A stretch of DNA of 64,000 nucleotides from Polyangia bacterium (GTDB lineage: Bacteria > Myxococcota_A > Polyangia > Nannocystales > Nannocystaceae), in assembly GCA_030429545.1 (NCBI GenBank), contig JAUIFF010000001.1:19599-83598 (forward strand). Reading direction: 5' to 3'. The notes below the pieces were generated by a model. It saw only the letters and a list, made by a program, of their open reading frames with translations. It was not told the DNA's origin and searched no databases. Both the position numbers and the translations under genes were made by a program. Below, in pieces: positions 17,122-26,670 of the stretch (its first letter is position 1; every line of letters begins with the position of its first letter).

Positions 17122-17406
17122 TACGTATGTATAGGCATGCACCCTGAACGTCGCCCAGTACCGTGTGGGTCTAAACCCGGGGCAGGGTGCCCGCAACGCA
17201 TGTGCGTTGGCGATCATCGGCCGGTGCACCCATGCATGTTTTTGCAATAAATGCGGCCAGATCGATCTGGTTTGGTACATCCAACCAGCACCATGGATGC
17301 CGCAACCTCACTCGCTATCCTGCCCGATCCGCCCTTTGTTCGCTGCTCCGCCCAGGCCGGCCCTCGAGCACGGGAATATCCCCGCGTTGTCGAGCGAACC
17401 GAGGGT

Positions 17407-18591
17407 ATGCAACCGGTGGCCGCGACATCGAATTCGGAGCTTCCCAAGACTCCTGCGGACCCGCAGGTGCCAACCCAGACCCAGGGGCGCGCGCTTGACC
17501 ACGGTCTGCGTGTGATGATTGCCGGCGGTGGCACGGGCGGGCACCTGTTTCCCGGCATTGCCCTGGCTGAGGAGATTCGCAGCCGCGGCGGCGAGGTGCG
17601 GTTTGTCGGCACCCAACGCGGCATTGAGGCTCGGGTGCTGCCAGACCTCGGATGGGACCTCGACTTTATTGAGGCGACGGGGATCAAGGGCCGGGGTGCA
17701 CTCGGGCTGCTTCGCGGGTTGCTGAAACTGCCGGGGGCATGGTGGCAGTCGATGGGGATTATCCGCAGCTTTCGCCCGGACCTCGTGCTCGGGGTGGGTG
17801 GTTACGCGAGTGGTCCGCTGGTTGCGACCGCAGCGATGATGCGGATTCCGACAGCGATTATGGAACAAAACAGCGTGCCCGGTATCACCAACCGGATTCT
17901 CGGACGGGTGGTTTCCCGCGTCTTTTGTTCGTTTGAAGACTCCGGCTACTTTCCCCAACGCCGGGTGGTGTTGACCGGCAACCCAATTCGCAAGGAGTTG
18001 CTCGCCAAGTTGACCGGTGACGCCGAGGCCCAGGCAGGACACCCTCCGCGGCTGTTTGTGTTTGGCGGCTCGCAGGGTGCTCGGGCGCTCAACCGCACGA
18101 TGCTCCAGGCGATTCCAATGCTGTTACAACAATTGCCGGAGCTCGAAATTTGGCACCAAACCGGAAAGGCCGACTTTGACGAGGTCTCGGCTGGCTACCA
18201 ACAACTCGGGCTGGGCGAACCTCGTGTGCGGGTGGCCGCGTTTATCCGCGATATGGCAGCGCCCTACCGCTGGGCAGACCTGGTGTTGTGTCGCGCCGGG
18301 GCAACGACAGTGGCCGAGCTCGCAGCCGTGGCCAAACCGGCCGTGTTAATTCCGTTTCCCCACGCCACCGACAACCACCAAGAACTCAACGCCCGGGCGC
18401 TGGTCGACTGTGGGGCCGCGGTGATGCAGCGCGAGTCGGAGTGGACAGTCGATGGGCTCTCGGGCCTGTTGGCTTCGTTGCTGTCGAGCCCCTCACGGTT
18501 GGCCAAGATGCGCAAGGCGATGCGCACCGCAGCCCGGCCAGATGCGGCTGCGACGATTTATGACGAGATCGTCCAGCTGGTCAAAAGTTAG
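17407..18591 (+). CDS. murG: UDP-N-acetylglucosamine--N-acetylmuramyl lipid-linked pyrophosphoryl GlcNAc transferase
   Basis: The protein carries the MurG signature VMIAGGGTGGHLFPGIALAEE at its start, VLGVGGYASGPLV and IMEQNSVPGITNRIL in the first domain, and FGGSQGARALNR, CRAGATTVAELAA and PFPHATDNHQELNA in the second. It adds GlcNAc to lipid I to form lipid II at the inner membrane face. From the ATG at 17407 it has 394 residues, about 36 more than usual at the N-terminus; a start nearer 17510 would need a non-ATG codon. It is not within a division/cell-wall cluster. All twelve Phe codons I read in it are TTT. Confidence 0.93.
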   Translation: MQPVAATSNSELPKTPADPQVPTQTQGRALDHGLRVMIAGGGTGGHLFPGIALAEEIRSRGGEVRFVGTQRGIEARVLPDLGWDLDFIEATGIKGRGALGLLRGLLKLPGAWWQSMGIIRSFRPDLVLGVGGYASGPLVATAAMMRIPTAIMEQNSVPGITNRILGRVVSRVFCSFEDSGYFPQRRVVLTGNPIRKELLAKLTGDAEAQAGHPPRLFVFGGSQGARALNRTMLQAIPMLLQQLPELEIWHQTGKADFDEVSAGYQQLGLGEPRVRVAAFIRDMAAPYRWADLVLCRAGATTVAELAAVAKPAVLIPFPHATDNHQELNARALVDCGAAVMQRESEWTVDGLSGLLASLLSSPSRLAKMRKAMRTAARPDAAATIYDEIVQLVKS

Positions 18592-18808
18592 CCGCCGGCA
18601 GCGGTTGCACGTGCACAAATCTCGGGCAAGTACGCGAGTGTGTGCACCCGTGTAGGCCCACGTTTCGGGCGTTTGATCGCCGGTGCGCGGGTTTGTCGAA
18701 CATCGCGCTGTACCGGTAGTTCTCGGCAGTGCGCAAACTCTTTGCGCAAACTCTGGTTGGCAGTGTCGGGGAGTTTGTGTCTGGGCGTTACGGTCGGGTG
18801 AGGCCCCT
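18592..18808 (+). promoter_or_regulatory. gcvP upstream region with an 11-bp direct repeat
   Basis: GCGCAAACTCT occurs at 18731-18741 and again at 18744-18754, separated by TT. The repeat lies 55 nt before the gcvP start and could be a tandem regulator site. No glycine riboswitch core was found here. Confidence 0.4.
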
Positions 18809-21724
18809 ATGACCCAACAAAATCGTCCTGTCGATACGGCCCCGTTCGCTCCCACCGACACTTTTGTTCACCGCCATGTTGGCCCGCGGGCCCATGAGGT
18901 CGGTGAGATGCTCGAGGTGGTCGGCTGCAGCTCGCTGGCGGAGCTTGTCGAACAAACTGTACCTACATCGATTATCAGCGAACACGGCCTCGATTTTGGT
19001 GGTGATGTCATCGCTACCCGTGAGCCGGGCGAATCGGAGGTGTTGGCCGAGTTGAAGTCGATGATGGGCAACAACCAGCTGATGCGGTCGCTGATTGGCA
19101 TGGGCTACAACGCCTGCCTGACGCCCGCCGTCATCATGCGTGGGATTCTTGAAAACCCGGGCTGGTACACCCCCTACACGCCATACCAAGCCGAGATTGC
19201 CCAGGGGCGGTTAGAAGCCCTTATCAACTTTCAGACGGTGATTTCCGACCTCACGGGGCTGCCGCTGGCCGGGGCCTCGCTGCTCGACGAAGCAACCGCA
19301 GCGGCCGAGGCTGTGCACATGTGTGTCGCCAAGGGGCGGGGCAAACGACGTGTCGTTTGGGTCAGCCAAAGTTGTCACCCGCAGACGATCGCCGTGGTCC
19401 AAACCCGGGCCAAGGCCCAGGACATCGAGATCCGGGTCGCCGCGGTCGAGGCGTTTGCCATCGACAAACACACAGCTGCGGTCGTGCTGCAGTATCCGAC
19501 GACCGAGGGGGACATCCACGACTACAGTGCGGTGGCAAAAGCTGCCCACGACGCTGGCGCCCAGGTGATTGCTGCCTGCGATCTGTTGGCCCTCACGTTG
19601 CTGCGCCCACCGGGCGAGTGGGGGGCTGACATTGCGGTTGGTTCAGCCCAGCGGTTTGGTGTGCCGCTTGGCTACGGTGGCCCACATGCCGCATTTTTAG
19701 CTGCAGATACATCTTATAAGCGGATCATGCCCGGGCGCATCATCGGGGTGTCGAGGGATGCCCGCGGCAAGCTGGCCTATCGCATGGCCATGCAAACCCG
19801 TGAGCAGCACATTCGCCGGGAACGGGCGACCAGCAATATCTGCACTGCCCAGGTGTTGCTGGCGATCGTCGCCAGCATGTATGCCGTCTACCATGGCCCT
19901 GAGGGGCTTACCGCGATCGCGCGACGGGTGTTACGCCTGACCCAGCTGCTGGCTGAAGGTGTCTCACTGCTGGGGCACCAACGCTCCGACTGCCCGGTGT
20001 TTGACACCGTGACGTTGACACCGTCAGGGCTATCCGCCGATGAAATCCATGAGCGGGCACTCGCTGCCGGGTTTAACTTTCGCCGCTACGCCGATGGCCG
20101 CGTCGGGATTTCGCTCGATGAGCGCTCTAGTTTAGAGGAGGTCGAGCGGATCCTTGCGGTGCTTTCACCCCCGGGCAGGCCGGTGCTCGCCCGCGAAAAA
20201 CTTGTGTCTGCAACAACTGGTGCGTTCACAGGCACACACGCGCGCACGAGTCCGTTTTTGCAGCATGAGGTGTTTGCCAACCACCGCGCCGAGCACGAGC
20301 TTTTGCGGTATATGCATCGACTGCGCTCGCGCGACCTGTCGCTGACAACCTCGATGACGCCACTGGGTTCGTGCACGATGAAACTCAACGCGACCTCCGA
20401 GATGCTGGCGATTTCGTGGCCAGAAGTTGGCGACATCCATCCGTTTGTGCCCGCCGACCAGGCCCAGGGCTACGCTGCCTTGGTCTCGTCGCTCGAGCGC
20501 ATGCTGTGCGAGGTCACCGGGTTTGCCGGGATTTCGTTTCAACCCAACGCCGGGTCCCAGGGCGAGCTCGCCGGGCTCTTGACGATTCGCGCCTACCACG
20601 AGGCCAACGGCCAAGGGCACCGCAACATCTGTTTGATTCCGACGTCGGCCCACGGCACCAATCCCGCCTCCGCCGTGCTTGCCGGGATGAAGGTGGTGGC
20701 GGTTGCCTGCGACGACCATGGCAACATCGACATCGCCGACTTGCAGGCCAAGGCCGACAAATACCGCGACAAACTCTCGGCAGTGATGGTGACCTACCCC
20801 TCGACCCACGGCGTGTTCGAGGCCGAGATCCGAAAGCTCTGTGAGGTGGTCCATGGGGCAGGTGGCCAGGTGTACCTCGACGGGGCCAACCTCAACGCCC
20901 AGCTCGGAGTATGTCGCCCGGGTGAGTACGGTGCCGACGTTTGCCACCTCAACCTCCACAAAACGTTTTGTATCCCCCACGGCGGCGGCGGGCCGGGCAT
21001 GGGACCCATCGGCGTAGCGCCGCACCTTTTGCCATTTTTGCCGGGTCATCCCGTGGTTGCCTGCGGCGGCGAGCAGGCGATCGGAGCCATTGCAGCTGCA
21101 CCATTTGGCAGTGCAAGTATTTTGACGATTTCGTGGATGTACATCGCGATGATGGGCGCAGCCGGTCTGCGACGAGCCACCGAGATTGCTATCTTGGCAG
21201 CCAACTACATGGCAGCCCGGCTCGAACCCCACTTCCCGGTGCTCTATCGCGGCACCAACGGACGGGTCGCGCACGAGTTCATCATTGACCTGCGGCCGCT
21301 CAAAAAATCTGCGGGTATCGAAGTCGACGACGTCGCCAAACGGCTGATGGACTACGGATTTCATGCGCCAACCATGTCCTTCCCAGTCGCCGGCACCCTG
21401 ATGATCGAGCCGACCGAAAGCGAATCAAAGGCCGAGCTCGATCGCCTGTGTGAGGCCCTGATTTCGATTCGCGAAGAGATTCGAGCGATCGAAAACGGGA
21501 CCGTCGGCCGCAACAACAACGTCCTCAAACACGCACCCCACACCGCCGACGTGGTGATTTCCGATAGCTGGGACCGGCCGTATCCACGCGAGCAGGCCGC
21601 CTACCCGGCCGAGTGGTTGCGCGAGCACAAGTACTGGCCACACGTAGGTCGGATCGACAATGCGTTTGGCGATCGGAACTTGGCTTGCACGTGCCCGACT
21701 GTCGAAGAGCTGGCTGAAGAATAG
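18809..21724 (+). CDS. gcvP: Glycine dehydrogenase (decarboxylating), P-protein
   Basis: Read from the ATG at 18809 the protein has 971 residues, the normal length of a single-chain P-protein. It begins with [13 protein letters not shown], typical of the family. The internal [14 protein letters not shown] and [15 protein letters not shown] segments and the glycine-rich [13 protein letters not shown] loop are all present. The PLP-binding lysine is K718 in NLHKTFC. It decarboxylates glycine and passes the aminomethyl group to the H-protein. gcvT and gcvH are not adjacent. A GGTGAGG at 18797-18803 serves as ribosome-binding site. The first hairpin repeat of island 1 begins about 10 nt after its stop codon. 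Confidence 0.95.
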   Translation: MTQQNRPVDTAPFAPTDTFVHRHVGPRAHEVGEMLEVVGCSSLAELVEQTVPTSIISEHGLDFGGDVIATREPGESEVLAELKSMMGNNQLMRSLIGMGYNACLTPAVIMRGILENPGWYTPYTPYQAEIAQGRLEALINFQTVISDLTGLPLAGASLLDEATAAAEAVHMCVAKGRGKRRVVWVSQSCHPQTIAVVQTRAKAQDIEIRVAAVEAFAIDKHTAAVVLQYPTTEGDIHDYSAVAKAAHDAGAQVIAACDLLALTLLRPPGEWGADIAVGSAQRFGVPLGYGGPHAAFLAADTSYKRIMPGRIIGVSRDARGKLAYRMAMQTREQHIRRERATSNICTAQVLLAIVASMYAVYHGPEGLTAIARRVLRLTQLLAEGVSLLGHQRSDCPVFDTVTLTPSGLSADEIHERALAAGFNFRRYADGRVGISLDERSSLEEVERILAVLSPPGRPVLAREKLVSATTGAFTGTHARTSPFLQHEVFANHRAEHELLRYMHRLRSRDLSLTTSMTPLGSCTMKLNATSEMLAISWPEVGDIHPFVPADQAQGYAALVSSLERMLCEVTGFAGISFQPNAGSQGELAGLLTIRAYHEANGQGHRNICLIPTSAHGTNPASAVLAGMKVVAVACDDHGNIDIADLQAKADKYRDKLSAVMVTYPSTHGVFEAEIRKLCEVVHGAGGQVYLDGANLNAQLGVCRPGEYGADVCHLNLHKTFCIPHGGGGPGMGPIGVAPHLLPFLPGHPVVACGGEQAIGAIAAAPFGSASILTISWMYIAMMGAAGLRRATEIAILAANYMAARLEPHFPVLYRGTNGRVAHEFIIDLRPLKKSAGIEVDDVAKRLMDYGFHAPTMSFPVAGTLMIEPTESESKAELDRLCEALISIREEIRAIENGTVGRNNNVLKHAPHTADVVISDSWDRPYPREQAAYPAEWLREHKYWPHVGRIDNAFGDRNLACTCPTVEELAEE

Positions 21725-22550
21725 TATTGAGCGTATTGGGCGAGAAGCGGCGCGCGGATTCTTTTGGCCGAGAACAGGTCCTGAGAGGCTAGCAGTAGCC
21801 CACTACAGCCTATTGGGCGAGAAGCGGCGCGCGGGTTCTTTTGGCCGAGAACAGGTTCTGAGAAGCTAGCAGTAGCCCACTACAGCGTCGCCTCTCAGAA
21901 GTCTGTTCTCGGCCAAAAGCCCTCCGCGAATCGTGGTTCGGGTTTGGTTTTGCGACCGAGAGATTGGGCAGCCGACATTGGGGCACCTCTCAGAAGTCAG
22001 TTCTCGGTCAAAAGCCCTCCGCGAATCGTGGTTCGGGTTTGGTCACCGCGCGTGGTGGGTTTGGTTTTGCGACCGGGACAGCGCGTCGTGGTTTTGCGAC
22101 CGAGACTCCGCGCGTCGTGGTTTGGGTTTGGTTTTGCGACCGAGAGATTGGGCAGCCGACATTGGGGCACCTCTCAGAAGTCTGTTCTCGGCCAAAAGCC
22201 CTCCGCGAATCGTGGTTCGGGTTTGGTCACCGCGCGTGGTGGGTTTGGTTTTGCGACCGGGAAGTTGGGTTTGGGCAAGCCCTGCGAGTCGTGGCCCTCA
22301 GAAGTCAGTTCTCGGCGAAAGTCCCTCCGCGTATCGTGGTTCGGGTTTGTTTTAGCGACCGGGACATCGACTCGTGGTTTGGGTTTGGTCTGACGAGCGG
22401 GACACCGCGCGTTGAGTTTGGTTTAGCGACCGAGAGATTGGGCAGCCGACATTGGGGCGCCTCTCAGAAGTCAGTTCTCGGCCAGAAGCGAATCGTGGTT
22501 TGGGTTTGGGTACGCGACCGGGACCGGGCTTGGCAACAGCCGGGGCGGGA
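21725..22550 (+). repeat. Palindrome repeat island 1 (3' of gcvP)
   Basis: Noncoding array of whole and half copies of one palindromic element. Two left halves start at about 21735 and 21811 (head GCGCGCGG, then TTTTGGCCGAGAACAG and the loop block GCAGTAGCCCACTACAGC). At least five right halves follow (near 21887, 21990, 22170, 22298 and 22462), each with CTCAGAAGT, (C)TGTTCTCGGCCAAAA-like text and the tail CCGCGAATCG TGGTTCGG. Spacers include a repeated block TTTTGCGACCGAGAGATTGG. It separates gcvP from the convergent amidohydrolase gene. Long frames across it on both strands are repeat-driven and not called as genes. Confidence 0.85.
21839..21918 (+). repeat. Complete 80-nt palindrome, locus 1
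   Basis: TTTT + GGCCGAGAACAG pairs with CTGTTCTCGGCC + AAAA; inside it CTGAGAAGC faces GCCTCTCAG (one mismatch, repaired in the neighbouring left half as CTGAGAGGC). The apex is GCAGTAG-CCCA-CTACAGC, with GTAG/CTAC paired and an A-A mismatch. The polarity (T-run first, A-run last) is opposite to an intrinsic terminator. Confidence 0.85.
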
Positions 22551-22556
22551 GCTCGA

Positions 22557-23921
22557 CTACTGGTTTCGTGGCGTGCGTTTGACTCGGCGGCCGTCGACCC
22601 AGACTTCGACGATGCGGTGGACGTTGTCGAGGTTTTGCACGGGGTCCCCTTCGACCAGGATGAGGTCGGCTTGGTAGCCTACTTTGACGGCTCCGAAGGT
22701 TGCGTTGGGGTCGAGGAAGCGGCTGTTTTTCCAGGTTGCAGCTACAAGTATGTCGGCGTTGGACATGCCTGCCTGGGATAGTTGGTCGAGTTCGCGGTGG
22801 AGGCCGGCTCCTGCTGCGATCCCTGCGTTTGGGGAGTCGGAGCCAACGAGGATTTCGACCCCGGCACTGGCGAGTTTGTGGACGTTTTGGATGCGGTCGG
22901 CCCGGTGTTCGGCGACTTCCTGGGCCCACTTGTGCATGTTGCCGGGGAACGGGGCATCTCCTTGTGTCACCCGGGACATGTCTTTGAGGACGCTTGTTCG
23001 CAGGATTTCCTGCTCGAGCGGGCCGACGAGCGACTGCTTGCGGTAGATGAGCTCGACCGACTGCCAGACGGCGAGGGTTGGGATGACGGCGATGTTGGCT
23101 GAGGCAGCGGCTGCGACCGTGGCCTCGTCGATCGCGTCGGCGTAGGGGACGTGCGCGAGGGCGTCGACGGGCAGGGCGACCGCTCGGCGCATATCGCTGG
23201 CCCGGCCAACGTGGGCGAGGACTGGGCGTTTCCAGGCGGTTGCTTGGGTGCGCAGGAGGGCGAGTGGGTCGTCTTCGATGACGCGATAGCCCCGCGGGAT
23301 TTCGTCGAGCATGACTTTGAGAACGTCGGACTGCCCGTGCTTGCGCAGCGCCTTGGTCATGTCGGCTTCGTCGTCGATTTGGTGGGCGAGCGGACCCGTG
23401 ATGACGTCCATGAGCACGCCGGGAAATGTCTCGCGCATCGCCGAAATCGGGTGGCCTCCAGGGGCGGTAAAGGGGAGCCCGCTTCCGTAGACTGCGGGAC
23501 TTGCCCAACGCTTGGCGGCCGCGCGTTTCACCTGTTTGAGTCGGCGGGAATTCATGCTCAGGTCGAGTACGGTCGTCACTCCGCAGTAGAGGAACTGCTG
23601 TAGGTTCTCGCGCATGCGTGGGAGTCGCACACGGCCCGGAACCGCCGGGATTGATTGTATGTGCACGTGTAGATCGATCAGTCCCGGTAGCAGCGTTTTG
23701 CCCGATCCGTCGACGATACGAGCCGTGCTCGATGCGTGCGATTGCGGTGGGTGGATGCCGCGGATCTGACCGTCTGCGAGTGTGACATCGAATGGGCCTG
23801 AGATGCTTCCATCAGCCTCTAGGACCATGACGTTGACGATCTGTGTCTCGGCTGGCCGGCGTTCAACGGAGCTTAGGGGGGCGGCAAACAGCGAGAGCGC
23901 GAGCATGCTTTGGACGACCAT
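22557..23921 (-). CDS. Exported amidohydrolase-family metal-dependent hydrolase
   Basis: The 454-residue product starts with a short hydrophobic export-like segment (MLALSLFAAPL). An amidohydrolase barrel follows: LIDLHVHIQS (first metal ligands), a candidate carbamylated lysine in DVLKVMLDE, VLAHVGRA, DALAHVPY and the late aspartate in LVGSDSPNAG. The end (VGYQADLILVEGDPVQN...VWVDGRRV) is the returning beta-sandwich typical of imidazolonepropionase-like enzymes. Substrate unknown. The start is the ATG at 23921; no good Shine-Dalgarno is visible and a longer N-terminus is possible. It is convergent with gcvP across repeat island 1. Confidence 0.8.
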   Translation of the reverse strand: MVVQSMLALSLFAAPLSSVERRPAETQIVNVMVLEADGSISGPFDVTLADGQIRGIHPPQSHASSTARIVDGSGKTLLPGLIDLHVHIQSIPAVPGRVRLPRMRENLQQFLYCGVTTVLDLSMNSRRLKQVKRAAAKRWASPAVYGSGLPFTAPGGHPISAMRETFPGVLMDVITGPLAHQIDDEADMTKALRKHGQSDVLKVMLDEIPRGYRVIEDDPLALLRTQATAWKRPVLAHVGRASDMRRAVALPVDALAHVPYADAIDEATVAAAASANIAVIPTLAVWQSVELIYRKQSLVGPLEQEILRTSVLKDMSRVTQGDAPFPGNMHKWAQEVAEHRADRIQNVHKLASAGVEILVGSDSPNAGIAAGAGLHRELDQLSQAGMSNADILVAATWKNSRFLDPNATFGAVKVGYQADLILVEGDPVQNLDNVHRIVEVWVDGRRVKRTPRNQ

Positions 23922-24276
23922 CGGCGCGAGGGTAGGGGGAAAACCCTTGTGTCTGCAAATGTCTTGTTGACCAGGTGCGGATGTGTGGTTGTTCGCGGCC
24001 GGAGGGTCACAATTCCCCAGGTTATCTGGCTCGTAGGTCAGTTCATTCGATGTGTCCGAGTGTGCAGATGACGCGGTTTCACCGGGCAAAAAAAAAATTT
24101 CATTTTGGGTAATTGGTCGACCCAAAAAGTGAACTACCAAAATGCAAAACGACGATGCCGGAGCAAGTTGATGATGCGCTCCGCGGCCGTCGAGCCCCAC
24201 TCTCGTAGATTTCCAAACGCCGGGAAGCGCCGCGTAACCCATCTGTGTGGCCCCCCGCAAATGAAAGAGCAACGTC
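23922..24276. promoter_or_regulatory. Divergent region with an operator-like palindrome
   Basis: Lies between the divergent amidohydrolase and Cys-rich peptide genes. It includes an A-run at about 24088-24097 and an inverted repeat TTTTGGGT (24103-24110) / ACCCAAAA (24120-24127) with a 9-nt centre. No coding frame is supported. A site for a dimeric regulator is plausible. Confidence 0.45.
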
Positions 24277-24543
24277 ATGTCCACCTTCAACTCGCTACTC
24301 CTCGCCGCCCCCTTCGCCCTGTTTCTCGGTGTTGCGACCAATAGCCAGCCGCCCGCGGGTACCCAGCCCGGGGTTGATTCGAGCGACAGCCCGGCAACCA
24401 CGCATTGCAAGCAAAAATGCCGCAACGTGTACCTACAGTGCATTATGGACTGTGGCCTCTCCGAGGATGGCTCGGCCGCTTGCCGCTCGACATACGACAG
24501 CTGTGTCCCGTCCTGCGAGCCGGCACCGTCACCGCTCAAGTAA
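24277..24543 (+). CDS. Small exported Cys-rich protein
   Basis: The 88-residue product has a clear N-terminal signal segment (LLLAAPFALFLGVAT) and a Pro/Gly/Ser linker. A short mature part with seven cysteines follows (HCKQKCRNVYLQC, MDCG, AACRSTYDSCVPSC). The spacing suggests disulfide-bonded helices. Family unknown. A GAAAGAG element precedes the ATG. The gene has its own strong terminator, so it is an independent unit. Confidence 0.7.
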   Translation: MSTFNSLLLAAPFALFLGVATNSQPPAGTQPGVDSSDSPATTHCKQKCRNVYLQCIMDCGLSEDGSAACRSTYDSCVPSCEPAPSPLK

Positions 24544-24600
24544 CCGAGTCGCAAAATCTGCGCTAAGTTCCCTCCTAGTATTTGCGTCCACAACCCATCA

Positions 24601-24640
24601 ACACCCCGCGAGTTGCGTCCTTCGCGGGGTGTTTTCTTTT
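24601..24640 (+). terminator. Intrinsic terminator of the Cys-rich peptide gene
   Basis: ACACCCCGCGA (24601-24611) pairs perfectly with TCGCGGGGTGT (24622-24632), 11 bp with a 10-nt loop, followed by TTTCTTTT. Confidence 0.9.
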
Positions 24641-24728
24641 AATTCAGTCGAGCCCGGGTGAATGTGCCAGTTTGACTTGAATGTACAACTTTGTCCCGGG
24701 AACGATTGTGCCAGCAGAATCTGCGCGC

Positions 24729-25499
24729 CTAGCCCCGATAAAAGTCTACAAACACAGCTGTGATGTTGTCTTCACCACCGCGCTCGTTGGCGAATGCAAT
24801 CGCAGAGTTCGCAGCATGATGATTGGGCAGCGTAAACAGGTCGAGGAGCTCCGAGGGATGATCAAAGTAGCGATGTAGCCCGTCGCTGCACAACAACAGG
24901 CGATCGCCCGGCAGCAACTGCACAGGCGTGATGTCGACTTTGACATACGACTTCCGGCCGACCGAACGGGTGATGAGATTGCGGAGATCTGATGTCCGAG
25001 CCTGTTCGGGGGAGATCATGCCAGCCCGCAACTGCCCCTGCGCAAGTGTGTGATCCTCAGTCAATTGGGTGACGTCTCCGTTGCGGTAGAGGTACACCCG
25101 ACCGTCTCCGACCTGTCCGACAACCGCGTGGCTCCCCGCATGCAGTAGTACCGAGGCGGTGGTGCTCATACCCCGGTGACTTGGCTCGAACTCGCCAATG
25201 CTGTGGACAAAGTAGCTCGCCGTGGCAATCGCGTTGCGAACCATCATCGCCAGGGTTTCAGTGTCTGCATCCGACCAGACCGCACGTGTGCGCAGCTCGT
25301 CGAGGATGTCCCGACGGCCATCTGCAATGTAGTCGGCGATCGCGTTGGCTGCGGTGTCGCTGGCAACTTCACCCCGAGCCCGTTGGCCAACACCGTCGCA
25401 AACGACAAACAGACCGACCTCGGGAACTGCGAGCCAGGCGTCCTCGTTGTGTTTTCGCCGCTTCCCGCGGTGGGTCAGCCCGGCATGCTCGGTCAGCAT
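24729..25499 (-). CDS. PP2C-family serine/threonine protein phosphatase
   Basis: The 256-residue single-domain protein shows the PP2C motifs in order. They are RGKRRKHNEDAW (metal ligand D20), VVCDGVG (D35), MSTTASVLL, VGQVGDGRVYLYR, LTEDHT, LLCSDGLHRY and GGEDNITAVFV at the end. It probably reverses Ser/Thr kinase signalling in the cytoplasm. The gene starts 24 nt after the end of the pseudouridine synthase gene, so they are co-transcribed. No kinase gene lies in the window. Confidence 0.9.
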   Translation of the reverse strand: MLTEHAGLTHRGKRRKHNEDAWLAVPEVGLFVVCDGVGQRARGEVASDTAANAIADYIADGRRDILDELRTRAVWSDADTETLAMMVRNAIATASYFVHSIGEFEPSHRGMSTTASVLLHAGSHAVVGQVGDGRVYLYRNGDVTQLTEDHTLAQGQLRAGMISPEQARTSDLRNLITRSVGRKSYVKVDITPVQLLPGDRLLLCSDGLHRYFDHPSELLDLFTLPNHHAANSAIAFANERGGEDNITAVFVDFYRG

Positions 25500-25523
25500 T
25501 GGCGCGACGATATCACAACGCGA

Positions 25524-26570
25524 TCAGGCAATCGTTGAGATGTCTGCAAGTGCATCTATCAGGGATTGGGGAAGCGGTGCAGCGACTTCGACTTCGCCCG
25601 GGATCGCTGGGGAGAGATCGATGGCGGCCGCGTGTAGACACAACCGTTGTCCGGCTGCCGTCCCATAGCGTTGATCGCCGACGATCGGGTATCCAAGCCA
25701 CGCGAGGTGGACGCGCGCTTGGTGGCGGTGACCGGTTTGGAGTGTGAGTCCCATGAGCGTGCGGGCTCCGCAGGTGGCCAACGGTTGCAGAGTTGTTTGC
25801 GCATCGAGTCCGTCGTCGCGGACGGCAACCTGGGCACGGGTGGCACCGTGACCCAACGGCGCGTGCACTTGGCGGGCAGATGGTCGGGGAGAGACAGGCG
25901 AGACCCCGGGTACCGTCACGGCGGTCAGGCAGTCGGCAAACACAGGCGTGCTGGCGAGGTTGGCCTCGCTCTCCCGGATCCACCAATGGCCACCATCGGG
26001 TGGTTCGGGTGGCCAGGTCGCGGAGGCGGGGGCACAGACCGCGGCGTACGATTTGACGACCGTGCGTTGGGCGAATGCTTCGCGGGCCTGCTCCCACGCC
26101 CGGCGCGAGCGGGCAAACACCACCACGCCCGACGTGTCGCCATCGAGCCGGTGGGTCGCCCCGAGTTCACGGGCATCGTCGGAGGTCTGCCGACACTCGG
26201 GAAACTTTTCGGCCACGAGGTCTGCGAGTGCGAGGGGTTGGTCGGGGCGCAGTCGATGGGTATGTACCCCGGCTGGCTTGTGTGCATATACAAACCTTGG
26301 TGATGTCGCCAACACTTCGAGCGCAAACGCGGGTTCGGGACGCAGCCAGGCCAGCTCTAAGATGTCGCCGTCTTGTAGGCGCGTCGATGGGGCCGCGATG
26401 TGGCCGTTGACAAACAGGTGGCCACGCAGCCCCATCTGCCGCGCACTTCGTCGCGAGATTCCGGGCATCCGTTGCCCGGCAACCACATCGGCCCGGCGAC
26501 CGACATCGTCGGCTTGGGTCACGGTGTAACAGATCCGCCGGACTGCCGCGTCGAGCTCGGGTTCGTGCAT
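25524..26570 (-). CDS. RluA-family pseudouridine synthase with S4 domain
   Basis: The 348-residue protein has an S4 RNA-binding domain at about residues 25-80 (RSARQMGLRGHLFVNGH, LQDGDILEL). The catalytic domain carries HRLDGDTSGVVVFARS (140-155), with catalytic D143. The later LTLQTGHRHQARVHLAWLGYPIVGD segment is the conserved RluA ending. It isomerises uridine in rRNA or tRNA; the site cannot be told. The ATG at 26570 is preferred over a GTG at 26585 because the family start is near it. It sits between moeA and the PP2C gene on the same strand. Confidence 0.88.
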   Translation of the reverse strand: MHEPELDAAVRRICYTVTQADDVGRRADVVAGQRMPGISRRSARQMGLRGHLFVNGHIAAPSTRLQDGDILELAWLRPEPAFALEVLATSPRFVYAHKPAGVHTHRLRPDQPLALADLVAEKFPECRQTSDDARELGATHRLDGDTSGVVVFARSRRAWEQAREAFAQRTVVKSYAAVCAPASATWPPEPPDGGHWWIRESEANLASTPVFADCLTAVTVPGVSPVSPRPSARQVHAPLGHGATRAQVAVRDDGLDAQTTLQPLATCGARTLMGLTLQTGHRHQARVHLAWLGYPIVGDQRYGTAAGQRLCLHAAAIDLSPAIPGEVEVAAPLPQSLIDALADISTIA

Positions 26571-26670
26571 CCCTAACGCGTACACCGAATCGGCGTGGCG
26601 GGAAAGGACCTATGTGCCGGACCTGCCCGATGACAGGGTTGGCGACGTGTGTATGGTCAAGAGCTCAAGC

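Noticed and set aside
18592..18808. Glycine riboswitch before gcvP
   Set aside because: No tandem aptamer cores with the conserved purine-rich junctions were seen; only a direct repeat is present.
21839..21918. Intrinsic terminator
   Set aside because: The stem is flanked by T on its 5' side and A on its 3' side on both strands, the reverse of a terminator. The same holds for the other three complete palindromes.
21933..22677. Long reading frames of up to 237 codons through repeat island 1
   Set aside because: They exist in several overlapping frames because the repeats lack stops, have repetitive Trp/Arg/Gly-rich products and no start signals.
22471..23508. Arg/Pro-rich minus-strand frame of 345 codons
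   Set aside because: It is a shifted frame inside the amidohydrolase gene, which has clear family motifs.
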